Below, in pieces: positions 17,838 through 26,354 of a DNA stretch of 64,000 nt (within the stretch, counting starts at the first letter, position 1; each line of letters begins with the position of its first letter). The DNA comes from UBA2966 sp965242505 (GTDB lineage Bacteria; Pseudomonadota; Alphaproteobacteria; UBA2966). A program made the translations under genes and the position numbers. The notes under the pieces are model-generated. The model was not told where the DNA came from. It made no database searches and saw only the letters and a list, made by a program, of their open reading frames with translations. The stretch lies in NCBI GenBank assembly GCA_965242505.1, contig OZ251449.1:806001-870000 (forward strand), in the 5' to 3' direction.

Positions 17838-17925
17838 ACGGGGACGCCGCAGGGTCCGTTCACGCTCCTCCCCTCTGGACAGGGGGGAGGTCGGGAGGGG
17901 GGCGGAGCGCCAGAATCCGCCTTTT
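17838..17925 (+). repeat. Dispersed GC-rich hairpin repeat, partial copy
   Basis: A fragment with GACGCCGCAGGGTCCGTTC, a hairpin region CTCCCCTCTGGACAGGGGGG and the tail GAGGTCGGGAGGGGGG. The first hairpin and both ends are missing. It fills most of the 285-bp gap between pncA and the hicB-like gene. Confidence 0.7.
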
Positions 17926-18009
17926 CCGCTCCGTCGGCGAGACATGCCGCTGGGCGCTTTGATACAGTGTGCTCAAGCAGGCGGGTCTGAAACAGCAGGA
18001 GAGACCCCC

Positions 18010-18225
18010 ATGAAGTATACGGTGATCGTGGAAAAGGGCGAGTCGAGCTACGGGGCGTTCGTTCCCGATCTGCCCGGCTGCATTGCGGTTGGCGAGGATC
18101 GGGAGCAGACGCTGCGTTCGATCGAAGAAGCGGTGATGTTCCATATCGAAGGGCTGCGGGCGGAAGGGTTGCCGCCGCCGCCGCCGCAATGCGATATAGC
18201 GCAAGTGGAGGTGGATACCGCGTGA
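18010..18225 (+). CDS. HicB-like protein, orphan antitoxin
   Basis: A 71-residue protein from ATG 18010 with GGAGAG upstream. The sequence KYTVIVEKGESSYGAFVPDL followed by PGCIAVGEDREQTLRSIEEAV is the partial RNase-H fold of HicB antitoxins. The usual C-terminal DNA-binding helix is lacking, as in short HicBs. No HicA is found upstream; after its stop a short frame begins VTTRKIPCGAAV and stops within about 30 codons, so any toxin downstream is destroyed. It stands at the left edge of the low-GC island. Confidence 0.75.
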   Translation: MKYTVIVEKGESSYGAFVPDLPGCIAVGEDREQTLRSIEEAVMFHIEGLRAEGLPPPPPQCDIAQVEVDTA

Positions 18226-18342
18226 CGACGCGAAAGATACCATGCGGCGCTGCGGTGTCTCGACAACGCGACCGGTCCCGGCCAGCCCGCGTTTCTCAAA
18301 CCTGTCGAGGGTGAGGGGGGCTTCGTACGCCCGAAACCCTCA

Positions 18343-18535
18343 CGGTTTTCATCTCGTCCGCCGCGACCCCCACCCCGACCCTCCCCTGCAAGGGGGAGGG
18401 AGAATAAGGGAGGACGGAGGGGGCCGTTGACGCTCCTCCCCCCTGAACAGGGGGGAGGTCGGGAGGGGGGTGGAGTGTGAACGGACCCTGCGGCGCCCCC
18501 ATCGCTGGATGGGTCTTGCGGATTAAGAAGGAAGG
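18343..18535 (+). repeat. Dispersed GC-rich hairpin repeat, rearranged copy
   Basis: Contains both hairpin parts (CTCCCCTGCAAGGGGGAG and CTCCCCCCTGAACAGGGGGG) in plus orientation, followed by ACGGACCCTGCGGCGCCCCC, which in complete copies belongs to the opposite end and orientation. So two copies are joined or one end has been duplicated in inversion. Apart from this, nothing is recognisable in 18226-18642. Confidence 0.65.
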
Positions 18536-18642
18536 ATTTTTCGGTCACGGAAGACATTCAACGCTTGGCGTCGGAGCTTGTTGCCAACATGCAGCCGCCA
18601 GTTGGGTGGGTTACACGTCGGGTCAGCCAGTGTCCGTGAGCA

Positions 18643-21600
18643 TCAACTGAGCTCGTTCGTGATGATGTCGGCAATTTTCTCGGAGTCGATGCTTCCGTTT
18701 GTTTCGTCGTACGTAACGATCAGTGTGCCGTTCTCGCCGCCTCCCTCTTCCAGCGACATGATCCCGTGAGATCGGTACCAATCGAGTTTCTCCTCCCAGC
18801 GACGGCGGTAGCTGGGCTCATGCAGCATCCCGCAGTGTTCCCAATAGAACGTCAATCCTGATTCCATGTCCTCAATGGTGAAATCCGGGTATTTGGTGAC
18901 GTCACCGATGCTGAGCGGCTGTTCATAACCGTACTCAAGGCCAGCGTTGGCAAGATGATCGGCGATGATCACTTCGGATTTCGAGCGCACCATTTCGCCA
19001 CGCTTGGTACGATGGATCAAATAATTTTCGAAGATAAGGCCATTGACCTGAATGGGTGATGGCTCGATGAAGAGGTTTGTGAGACGCCGTGCGATTTCGG
19101 AGCGATCATCCGACGAATACTTGCGCAGCTCGGTGGGGGGACCTTGGTGCAGGACGATGATGCGTTTTTTCTGGCGTGTGAGCGCCGTATAGAGCAGCTC
19201 GCGAGAAAGGAGACGACAAGGATTCGGCAACACGAGGATGACGGTGCCGAACTGGCTGCCTTGAGACTTATGGACCGTCAGCGCGTAGGCAAGTTCAAGG
19301 ACCGGATTTCCCTCCTCTTCAAAGTCACGACTGGTGAAATCGTATATGAATTCAGGTTGGGAAGAGAATTCGACTTTGAGTTTATTGAGTTTCCAGTGGG
19401 AATCGGGCTTCCCTCGCCGTCGGAAATAACCAACGACCATACCGATCTCGCCGTTGGCGATATAGGGATCATTCTTCTCCGGGAAAACCTCGCGATGCCT
19501 GTTCCTTGGGAGTGTGGGGTCAGTGTTGATAAGATTGATGACCTTGTCACCATAAACGATCTCCTCAGGTCCCATGGGTTTAGGAATTTGGCGTTGCCAC
19601 TCTTCCTTGCGTGCAGCATTGATCATTGGCTGTCGGAACTGCTTGTGAATGAGTCGATTCAAATCAGGTACACCATGGGCCGCCGATCGTACCGGCGAGA
19701 GTATCTGCCAGCTCTCAGACGTCTCCGCCGCGCCGGCGTCTTTACCTCTGCGACGCTTGAAGAAACGCATATCGTTTTTCCCAGCCACACCACCAAGCGT
19801 GGCATCGAAGCCCGCGATGTCATCTCCGCCAGCAAGTGGTAGTTCCTTCGCCAATACGTCGATGAGGAGAGAGCGCATCTCATCAACGGTATCCCATTGG
19901 ACGAAGCGGATGCGTTGGTGTCCGTCAGGACCCATCACCTTGTCAAAAACGTCGTCCTCACCCGCCTCAATCGGCGAGCCGCTAAACCACTCGGCGAGTC
20001 GCAGGTCTTCGCGATCATTCCCCGCTTGGCGACGGCGAACGGTCAATTCTGCGTAGCCGGAGCCAACACGCGGAAATTTCTGGGTGACACCTTCTGGCGC
20101 GAGATGTTTGACGATGTCCACGAACGGTCGGCCGGCGCCGATCGGTGGAAGCTGGCGCGGGTCACCGATGAGAATGAGCCGGCGCACGCCTTTGAGCGCC
20201 TGGATCAGCGCGGCCAGCATCTCTTCGGTCAGCATCGAAGCTTCGTCAATGATAACAGTCCGCGCGCCAGCGTCGGTTGGTTTATCCGAAAGGCGATAGC
20301 GACCCGTCGCGCCGTCATAGCGGTGTGGGCTCAGGAATTGGGCGATGGTGTAGCCTTTGAGCTTGAGGCCCCTGGCGGACTGCTCCATGCGGACGCGGGC
20401 TTTCCCAGTCGGCGCGAGCAGCAAGACTCCACCTGTCTCGACTTCCGGGTGTGAGCAGAGGACCGACAGCAGAGTGGTCTTGCCGGTTCCGGCCGGGCCG
20501 ATCAGCACGGAGAGCCGCGCCGCCGCGAGTTCCTCCAACGCCGTAGCCTTCTCCGTTCGGGCGCGTTCTTCCAGTTCATCGGAAACTTCATCCGGAAGGT
20601 GTGCATCAAGGAGTTTTCGCCAATCGGTCGCGACGACCAAACGCTTGCCCCTGATGCGCTTCTTGATCGCGTTGCGGATAGTTGTTCCCGCCTCCTTCAG
20701 TCTATCCAACTGAAGGGCCGGGGCACCGTCGGCCATGGCGAATTCTCCGATGGCGCCCTTGAAGTCGTCCTTGGCGACGTTCATCAGGTCCGCATCGACT
20801 GGACAAGGCGGCTGGTGGGTGAGCGCGCGGATGTCGAGGACCACTTGGTCTTGCGAGAGGAGCGTACTACCATTGCCGGCTGCACCTTCGAGAACCTTGA
20901 CCGTCAATGCACGGACGCGACGAGCGTCCGTCCCGGCATCCAAGGCCGTTGGCGCTGGGAGCGGGTGCCTCTCACGGACAACTTCGTCCGGGAAGACGCC
21001 CCGGTCGACGGTCCAGACGCTGACGGGATTGGCGGTCAGGCGTGTGAGTTCGTAGAACAGATACGGGTTGGCAAGAAAATCTGCATCGCAGGCGTCGATT
21101 CCGGCTTTGGCACGCTCTTCCTGGACGTAGAGTTCGGTCGCCTGCTTCGGGACAATCTCGAAGCGGCTTACGAGTTTAAGCAGCGCGCGTCGATGATCGG
21201 GTAGCCGGGACCACTTGCTGCACAGCGTTTTGCCGATACTCTTGGCCAATGGCTCCGGCAGGTGCTTCCTGGGGTCGGCAAACATCTTGTCGACCAACGG
21301 CCAAGGATCGGCGTTGTTGCCAGCCTTCTCGATGAGGGCGCGGGCGACGAAAGTACCGAAGTCCAGTCCGAACGCGGACAGCGCCGAGCCGAGACCGGGG
21401 CATGGGCCTCGCGCCCTCCACAGTTCACCGAGCCGCATATCGATCCATTGCAGGCACTGGTCCCATGGCTCTTGCAGGACGCCCTCGGCCCTGCGAAGCG
21501 ACTCGGCGCAAGCGAGCAACGACGCAATGGCGCCGTCATGGCTGACCAGCTGCGAAACGTGTGAGAATTCGAGGAGTCGGTCACTGGGCGAGAAAGCGGC

Positions 21601-22386
21601 AATTTCTGCCGGATCGAACTCCGGGTCTTCATTCGTCTTGTCGATGGCCGCATGGTACGGTAGCAGGAAGCCATCCTTGAAGTCGGGGCGAATGGAGTGC
21701 TGAATCATGCGCTCCCACAACATCGAGCGCAGTTTGTCGTTGAGATATTTCGTGGCGTAGTCGTACTCCCGCAAATTTCCGATATGCTGCACGCGCCCTA
21801 CGCCGATCAGGATACGACCACCGGGCGAGTCCTCCACGAACGGCACCTGCTTGGCGTAGAAGAAGCAGAGGGAGCGTTCGGGTTTGAGATGGTTGGCGAA
21901 ACAGTTGAGCAGAGCTGTCTGATTCAGATGATCCTGAACCCACGGTGTTCTGAAGTTGAGATCAGGTTCACGCTCGGGTTGGACGTCCAGATCATGTTCT
22001 TTGCCAAGACGCTCCATTTCGTCGTAAAGCATCCAGGCAAAAGGTATAACTGGCGCAGAATATGGCGGATGACGAAGTGGGGTCGGCATGAAGTGGCCAT
22101 GCTTCGTCTCAGGGCCGAGGTTGTAAGGATGATTGGCCTTGCGGACATACTCGAAGGGCGCCATGAAAGCGCCACGCTCGACAATGCATGATGGCCATTG
22201 CGCCTGCGGGAGATTCTGGATGCTCTCTCCAGCGACGGATTCCTCCGCATCGTCATTCCGGTTTTCGGCAATGCGCTTGAGCTTGAGGCATGCGCCATTC
22301 GATCGTGGCGCATTGCAGACGTTCCCATTCCATTTGGTGTCGTGCCAAGGAACGCGGATGGAGATGTGTCTTAATGGGTAGTTCAT
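18643..22386 (-). CDS. RecD-like SF1 helicase fused to a C-terminal PD-(D/E)XK-like nuclease; candidate defence protein
   Basis: A 1247-residue protein started at ATG 22386, with AAGGA six bases upstream. A 600-residue N-terminal region of unknown fold opens RHISIRVPWHDTKWNGNVCN. The helicase core has Walker A GPAGTGKTTLLS near residue 635, a motif-II-like VIIDEASMLTEEM near 715, motif III LIGDPRQLPPIGAGRP near 740 and a UvrD/RecD C-terminal VHKSQGSQFGTVILVLP near 1041. The last 100 residues hold KYPDFTIED near 1166 and YWEHCGM near 1182, then RWEEKLDWYRSHGI, the pattern of a PD-(D/E)XK-type nuclease. G+C is much lower than flanking genes (one sampled line 47%), so it was probably acquired. 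Genome defence or plasmid interference is inferred, not shown. Confidence 0.82.
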   Translation of the reverse strand: MNYPLRHISIRVPWHDTKWNGNVCNAPRSNGACLKLKRIAENRNDDAEESVAGESIQNLPQAQWPSCIVERGAFMAPFEYVRKANHPYNLGPETKHGHFMPTPLRHPPYSAPVIPFAWMLYDEMERLGKEHDLDVQPEREPDLNFRTPWVQDHLNQTALLNCFANHLKPERSLCFFYAKQVPFVEDSPGGRILIGVGRVQHIGNLREYDYATKYLNDKLRSMLWERMIQHSIRPDFKDGFLLPYHAAIDKTNEDPEFDPAEIAAFSPSDRLLEFSHVSQLVSHDGAIASLLACAESLRRAEGVLQEPWDQCLQWIDMRLGELWRARGPCPGLGSALSAFGLDFGTFVARALIEKAGNNADPWPLVDKMFADPRKHLPEPLAKSIGKTLCSKWSRLPDHRRALLKLVSRFEIVPKQATELYVQEERAKAGIDACDADFLANPYLFYELTRLTANPVSVWTVDRGVFPDEVVRERHPLPAPTALDAGTDARRVRALTVKVLEGAAGNGSTLLSQDQVVLDIRALTHQPPCPVDADLMNVAKDDFKGAIGEFAMADGAPALQLDRLKEAGTTIRNAIKKRIRGKRLVVATDWRKLLDAHLPDEVSDELEERARTEKATALEELAAARLSVLIGPAGTGKTTLLSVLCSHPEVETGGVLLLAPTGKARVRMEQSARGLKLKGYTIAQFLSPHRYDGATGRYRLSDKPTDAGARTVIIDEASMLTEEMLAALIQALKGVRRLILIGDPRQLPPIGAGRPFVDIVKHLAPEGVTQKFPRVGSGYAELTVRRRQAGNDREDLRLAEWFSGSPIEAGEDDVFDKVMGPDGHQRIRFVQWDTVDEMRSLLIDVLAKELPLAGGDDIAGFDATLGGVAGKNDMRFFKRRRGKDAGAAETSESWQILSPVRSAAHGVPDLNRLIHKQFRQPMINAARKEEWQRQIPKPMGPEEIVYGDKVINLINTDPTLPRNRHREVFPEKNDPYIANGEIGMVVGYFRRRGKPDSHWKLNKLKVEFSSQPEFIYDFTSRDFEEEGNPVLELAYALTVHKSQGSQFGTVILVLPNPCRLLSRELLYTALTRQKKRIIVLHQGPPTELRKYSSDDRSEIARRLTNLFIEPSPIQVNGLIFENYLIHRTKRGEMVRSKSEVIIADHLANAGLEYGYEQPLSIGDVTKYPDFTIEDMESGLTFYWEHCGMLHEPSYRRRWEEKLDWYRSHGIMSLEEGGGENGTLIVTYDETNGSIDSEKIADIITNELS

Positions 22387-22697
22387 TGAACGGTCCTTAA
22401 ATTCCTCCGCCAATACAGCTACAAACAGGTAACGTCATCTTGTTTGATAATCGATGTGCAAGGGGCTGTCAAGCGCCACCGCGTGTTCACACACTCCGAC
22501 CATCAAGCCAGTCCATATCCCTGCTTCCATTGTTGTCGTTCGTATTCTCCGCCCGGTCAGACGACAGCGGCTCGGCTCGGGCGAGCTCCGACAGGCTCCG
22601 GTTGTCGGCGGCAGTGGAGTCACCCGGTGACCTTGACAGCATTTTCCATGCGTTTCTAGTGTTCGCATACGAGTACTCAACAGGTGGGGCCGCGCCC
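22387..22697. other. Divergent intergenic region at the island boundary
   Basis: 311 bases between the helicase-nuclease (minus) and the fused Mo hydroxylase (plus). Base composition climbs from AT-rich near the helicase start to GC-rich near 22650. It must hold both promoters, but I see no convincing -35/-10 pair, hairpin or integrase-type attachment repeat. No gene is supported here. Confidence 0.5.
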
Positions 22698-25600
22698 ATG
22701 GGGAGTTATTTGCGCCCCGACGCTCTCGACGCCGCGCTCCGGGCGCTCGACGCGGGCGAGTGGACGATCCTGGCGGGCGGGACCGACTTCTATCCCGCCC
22801 GGGTCGGCCGGCCCATCGACGAGGACATGCTCGATATAACGGCGGTCGCCGAGCTCCGGGGCATCGCCGAGGCGGGCGATCACGTCCGCATCGGCGCCGC
22901 GGCGACCTGGAGCGACGTGATCGCCGCGGACCTTCCGCCGTATTTCCGGGGCCTCCAACTCGCCGCGCGGGAGGTGGGCGGCGCGCAGGTTCAGAACGCC
23001 GGCACGGTCTGCGGGAACCTGTGCAACGCCTCGCCCGCGGCCGACGGCGTTCCGTCGCTCTTAGCCCTGGACGCGGTCGTCGAGGTCGCGTCGGCGCGCC
23101 GGAAACGGCGCCTCCCGCTGGGCGAGTTCGTCACCGGCAACCGGCAAACCGCGCTGTCCCGGGACGAGATCGTGACCGGGCTCCGCATCCCCAGGCCGGC
23201 GCGGCCCGCCCGGTCGACGTTCGTCAAGCTCGGCGCCCGGCGCTACCTCGTCATCTCCATCGTCATGGCGTCCGTGGTCCTCGAAGACAGCGGAGACGGG
23301 GAAGTGGCCGCGGCCCGCGTCGCCGTCGGTTCCTGTTCCGAGGTCGCCCAACGGCTCTCGGACCTCGAACGGGCGTTGATCGGCCGGCCGTTGTCCGCCG
23401 ACCTGGCGGACGTCCCGCAGCCGCGCCACCTTCGCGGCCTCGCCCCCATCGACGACGTGCGCGGGACGGGCGCCTACCGGCGCGACGCCGCCCTGACCTG
23501 CGTGCGCCGGGCCCTCGCCGAGCTCGGGCGGGGAGAACCGCCGGCCGCCGGCTCCGCGCGGCCCGTCGACTCCACGGCCGGCAAGCGGGCGCCGCCCCTC
23601 GCCGCCGCGCCCATCGCGTTCGCCGTGAACGGCCGGACGGTCCGGATCTCCGCGCCGCCGGTCTCGCGCCTCGCGGACGTCCTGCGCGACGAGCTCGGCC
23701 TCACCGGTACGAAGGTCGGCTGCGACGCCGGGGACTGCGGCGCCTGTACGGTCCTGCTGGACGGACGCCAGGTCTGCGCGTGCATGACGCCGGTGGCGCA
23801 AGCCGCGGGCCGACGGGTCGCCACCGTCGAGGGTCTCGCGGCGAACGGCGCGTCGTCGCGTCTTCAGGCGGCGTTCGACTCCCATGGCGCCGCGCAATGC
23901 GGCATCTGCACGCCGGGCATGTTGATGGCGGCCAGCGACCTTCTGTCGCGCAAGGACGGGGAACGGGCGACGGAGCGGGAGGTCCGCGACGCGCTGGGCG
24001 GCGTCCTCTGCCGCTGCACCGGATACCGGAACATCGTTGCCGCCGTCCTCGCCGCCGCCAACGGCGCCGCGCCTCCGGAAGACGCCGCGCCGGCGGTCGG
24101 CGCCGCGGTCGGCGCGCGCATGAGGCGCGTCGACGCCCCCGAGAAGCTGACGGGGAAGGCGCTCTACGGCGCCGACCGCGCGCCGGAGAACGCGTTGTGG
24201 CTGCGCGTCGTCCGCTCGCCCTACGCCTACGCCGAGTTCACGCTGGGCGACTTCGACGATCTCGTCTCCCGGACGCCCGGCCTGGAGCGCGTGTTGACGT
24301 GGGCCGACGTTCCCGGACGCAACGGCTTCGGCGTCTATCCGGACGTCAAGGACCAGCCGGTCCTGGCGAAGGACGTCGCGCGATACCGGGGAGACGCGGT
24401 CGTTGCGCTGGTCGGCGAGAAGAGGGCGGTCCAGTCCCTCGCCGACCGGGACCTTCCCATCGATTGGCGGCCCCTGGCGCCCGTCGCCGGCATCGCCTCG
24501 GCGCTCGCGGAAGGCGCGCCGAGGCTTCACGCCGGCTGTCCCGGAAACGTCCTGACCCGGGGGCGGGTGAAGAAGGGCGACGTCGACGCCGGTTTCGACC
24601 GCGCCCATGCGCGGGCCGAGGGCGTCTGGGAAACGCGTTGCGTCGAGCACGCCTACATCGAGCCGGAGGCCGGTTACGCGGCGCGCGTCGGCGACCGTAT
24701 CGAGATTCACGCCTCGACCCAGTCTCCCTACATGGACCGGGACGAGGTCGCCCACGTCATGGGCTTCGATCCCGACCGCATCCGGATCGTTCCCACGGCC
24801 TGCGGCGGCGGGTTCGGAGGCAAGCTCGACGTTTCCGCGCAACCGCTCCTGGCGATCGCCGCGTGGCGCCTGAACCGGCCCGTCCGCTGCGTCTACACGC
24901 GGCCCGAGTCGATGGCCGCCTCCACGAAGCGGCATCCGTCGCGGATGTCGGCCCGGGCGGGCGCCGACCGGAACGGCAGGCTGACGGTGTATCGGTTCGA
25001 TGGGGATTTCGACACCGGCTCCTACGCCTCGTGGGGGCCGACGGTGGCCGATCGGGTCCCGGTGCACGCTTCCGGACCGTATGCCGTTCCGGCGGTCGAG
25101 GCGCATACCCGCGCCGTCCACACCAACGGCCCCCCTTCGGGCGCCTTCCGCGGGTTCGGCGTGCCCCAGGCGGCGCTGGCGCACGAGGGCCTGATGGACG
25201 AACTGGCCGACGAGCTGGGGATGGACCGACTCGAGTTCCGTCTGATCAACGCCATCCGCGCGGGCGACGAGACGGCGACGTCGCAGCGGCTGGCCCACAG
25301 CGTGGGCCTCGTCCGGTGTCTCGAGGCCCTGCGGTCCAGATGGCGCGACTGGAAGGCGGGCGCGGCGGCGTTCAACGAGGACGGTCGCGCCCACCGGCGC
25401 GGCGTCGGCATCGGGTGCATGTGGTACGGCATCGGCAACACCTCGATGTCCAATCCCTCGACCATGGAAGTGGGCGTGGACCGGCGCGGCCGCATCACGC
25501 TGTACAACGGCGCGCAGGAAATAGGGCAGGGCGCCGCCACCATCATGATCCAGATCTGCGCCGACGCGCTCGGCGCGCCCGCGGCCGCGTTCGATCACGT

Positions 25601-26351
25601 GATGGGCGATACCGATCTGACGCTGGACGCCGGCAAGTCCTCCGCCTCGCGGCAGGCGTTCGTCTCGGGCAACGCGGCGCGCCTCGCCGGAGAGGATCTG
25701 CGGGCGCGGATACTCCGCCTCTCCAACGCCAGTCCGGACGCGCGCATCCGGCTGGACGGCGCCGAACTGATCGTCGCCGACGGAGACGCCGAGCGCCGCA
25801 TAGACCTGTCGCGGCTCCCGGAGATCGAGGGCGGCGACGTGCTGAGGGGACGCGGGACCTTCGATCCGCCGACGACCCCGCTCGACGCGAACGGACAGGG
25901 CGCGCCCTACGCGACCTACGGATTCGCCGCGCAGATCGTCGAGGTGGAGGTCGACACGGAGCTCGGCCTCGTCCGTCCCCTGCGCTTCGCCGCGGCGCAC
26001 GACGTGGGCCGGGCGATCAACCCGACGCAGGTGGAAGGCCAGATCCACGGGGGCATCGCCCAGGGCATCGGGTTCGCTCTCATGGAGGAGTACGTTCCCG
26101 GCCGCACCGAGAACCTGCACGACTACCTGATCCCGACCGCGGGCGACATGCCCGACGTCGAATGCATCCTCGTCGAGGACGAGGAGCCACTCGGCCCCTA
26201 CGGCGCCAAGGGAATCGGCGAGCCGGCCCTGATTCCCACGGCGCCCGCCATCCTCGGCGCCATCGACGACGCGGCGGGCGCGCGCATCCGGACGTTGCCG
26301 GCCACGCCCGACCGGGTCCGCGCCGCCTTGCTGGAACGAGAGGGAGGGTGA
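22698..26351 (+). CDS. Single-chain molybdenum hydroxylase: FAD, 2Fe-2S and Mo-cofactor domains fused
   Basis: A 1217-residue protein from ATG 22698. Order of domains: FAD-binding (residues 1-290; WTILAGGTDFYPARVG and NAGTVCGNLCNASPAADG), two-cluster 2Fe-2S domain (about 305-455; CDAGDCGACTVLLDG, QCGICTPGMLM, CRCTGYRNI), then hammerhead plus Mo-pterin domains (about 475-1217; GGGFGGKLDV, PPSGAFRGFGVPQ, YNGAQEIGQGAATI, catalytic Glu in GAKGIGEPALIP). Eukaryotic xanthine dehydrogenases are also single-chain but run FeS-FAD-Mo. Bacterial relatives are usually two or three subunits. The next gene resembles 6-hydroxynicotinate reductase, suggesting this enzyme hydroxylates nicotinate or a similar N-heterocycle. 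Three bases separate it from that gene. Confidence 0.88.
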   Translation: MGSYLRPDALDAALRALDAGEWTILAGGTDFYPARVGRPIDEDMLDITAVAELRGIAEAGDHVRIGAAATWSDVIAADLPPYFRGLQLAAREVGGAQVQNAGTVCGNLCNASPAADGVPSLLALDAVVEVASARRKRRLPLGEFVTGNRQTALSRDEIVTGLRIPRPARPARSTFVKLGARRYLVISIVMASVVLEDSGDGEVAAARVAVGSCSEVAQRLSDLERALIGRPLSADLADVPQPRHLRGLAPIDDVRGTGAYRRDAALTCVRRALAELGRGEPPAAGSARPVDSTAGKRAPPLAAAPIAFAVNGRTVRISAPPVSRLADVLRDELGLTGTKVGCDAGDCGACTVLLDGRQVCACMTPVAQAAGRRVATVEGLAANGASSRLQAAFDSHGAAQCGICTPGMLMAASDLLSRKDGERATEREVRDALGGVLCRCTGYRNIVAAVLAAANGAAPPEDAAPAVGAAVGARMRRVDAPEKLTGKALYGADRAPENALWLRVVRSPYAYAEFTLGDFDDLVSRTPGLERVLTWADVPGRNGFGVYPDVKDQPVLAKDVARYRGDAVVALVGEKRAVQSLADRDLPIDWRPLAPVAGIASALAEGAPRLHAGCPGNVLTRGRVKKGDVDAGFDRAHARAEGVWETRCVEHAYIEPEAGYAARVGDRIEIHASTQSPYMDRDEVAHVMGFDPDRIRIVPTACGGGFGGKLDVSAQPLLAIAAWRLNRPVRCVYTRPESMAASTKRHPSRMSARAGADRNGRLTVYRFDGDFDTGSYASWGPTVADRVPVHASGPYAVPAVEAHTRAVHTNGPPSGAFRGFGVPQAALAHEGLMDELADELGMDRLEFRLINAIRAGDETATSQRLAHSVGLVRCLEALRSRWRDWKAGAAAFNEDGRAHRRGVGIGCMWYGIGNTSMSNPSTMEVGVDRRGRITLYNGAQEIGQGAATIMIQICADALGAPAAAFDHVMGDTDLTLDAGKSSASRQAFVSGNAARLAGEDLRARILRLSNASPDARIRLDGAELIVADGDAERRIDLSRLPEIEGGDVLRGRGTFDPPTTPLDANGQGAPYATYGFAAQIVEVEVDTELGLVRPLRFAAAHDVGRAINPTQVEGQIHGGIAQGIGFALMEEYVPGRTENLHDYLIPTAGDMPDVECILVEDEEPLGPYGAKGIGEPALIPTAPAILGAIDDAAGARIRTLPATPDRVRAALLEREGG

Positions 26352-26354
26352 ACC

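Noticed and set aside
18226..18330. HicA partner downstream of the orphan hicB
   Set aside because: The frame beginning VTTRKIPCGAAV stops after about 30 codons and lacks the GSH core of HicA.
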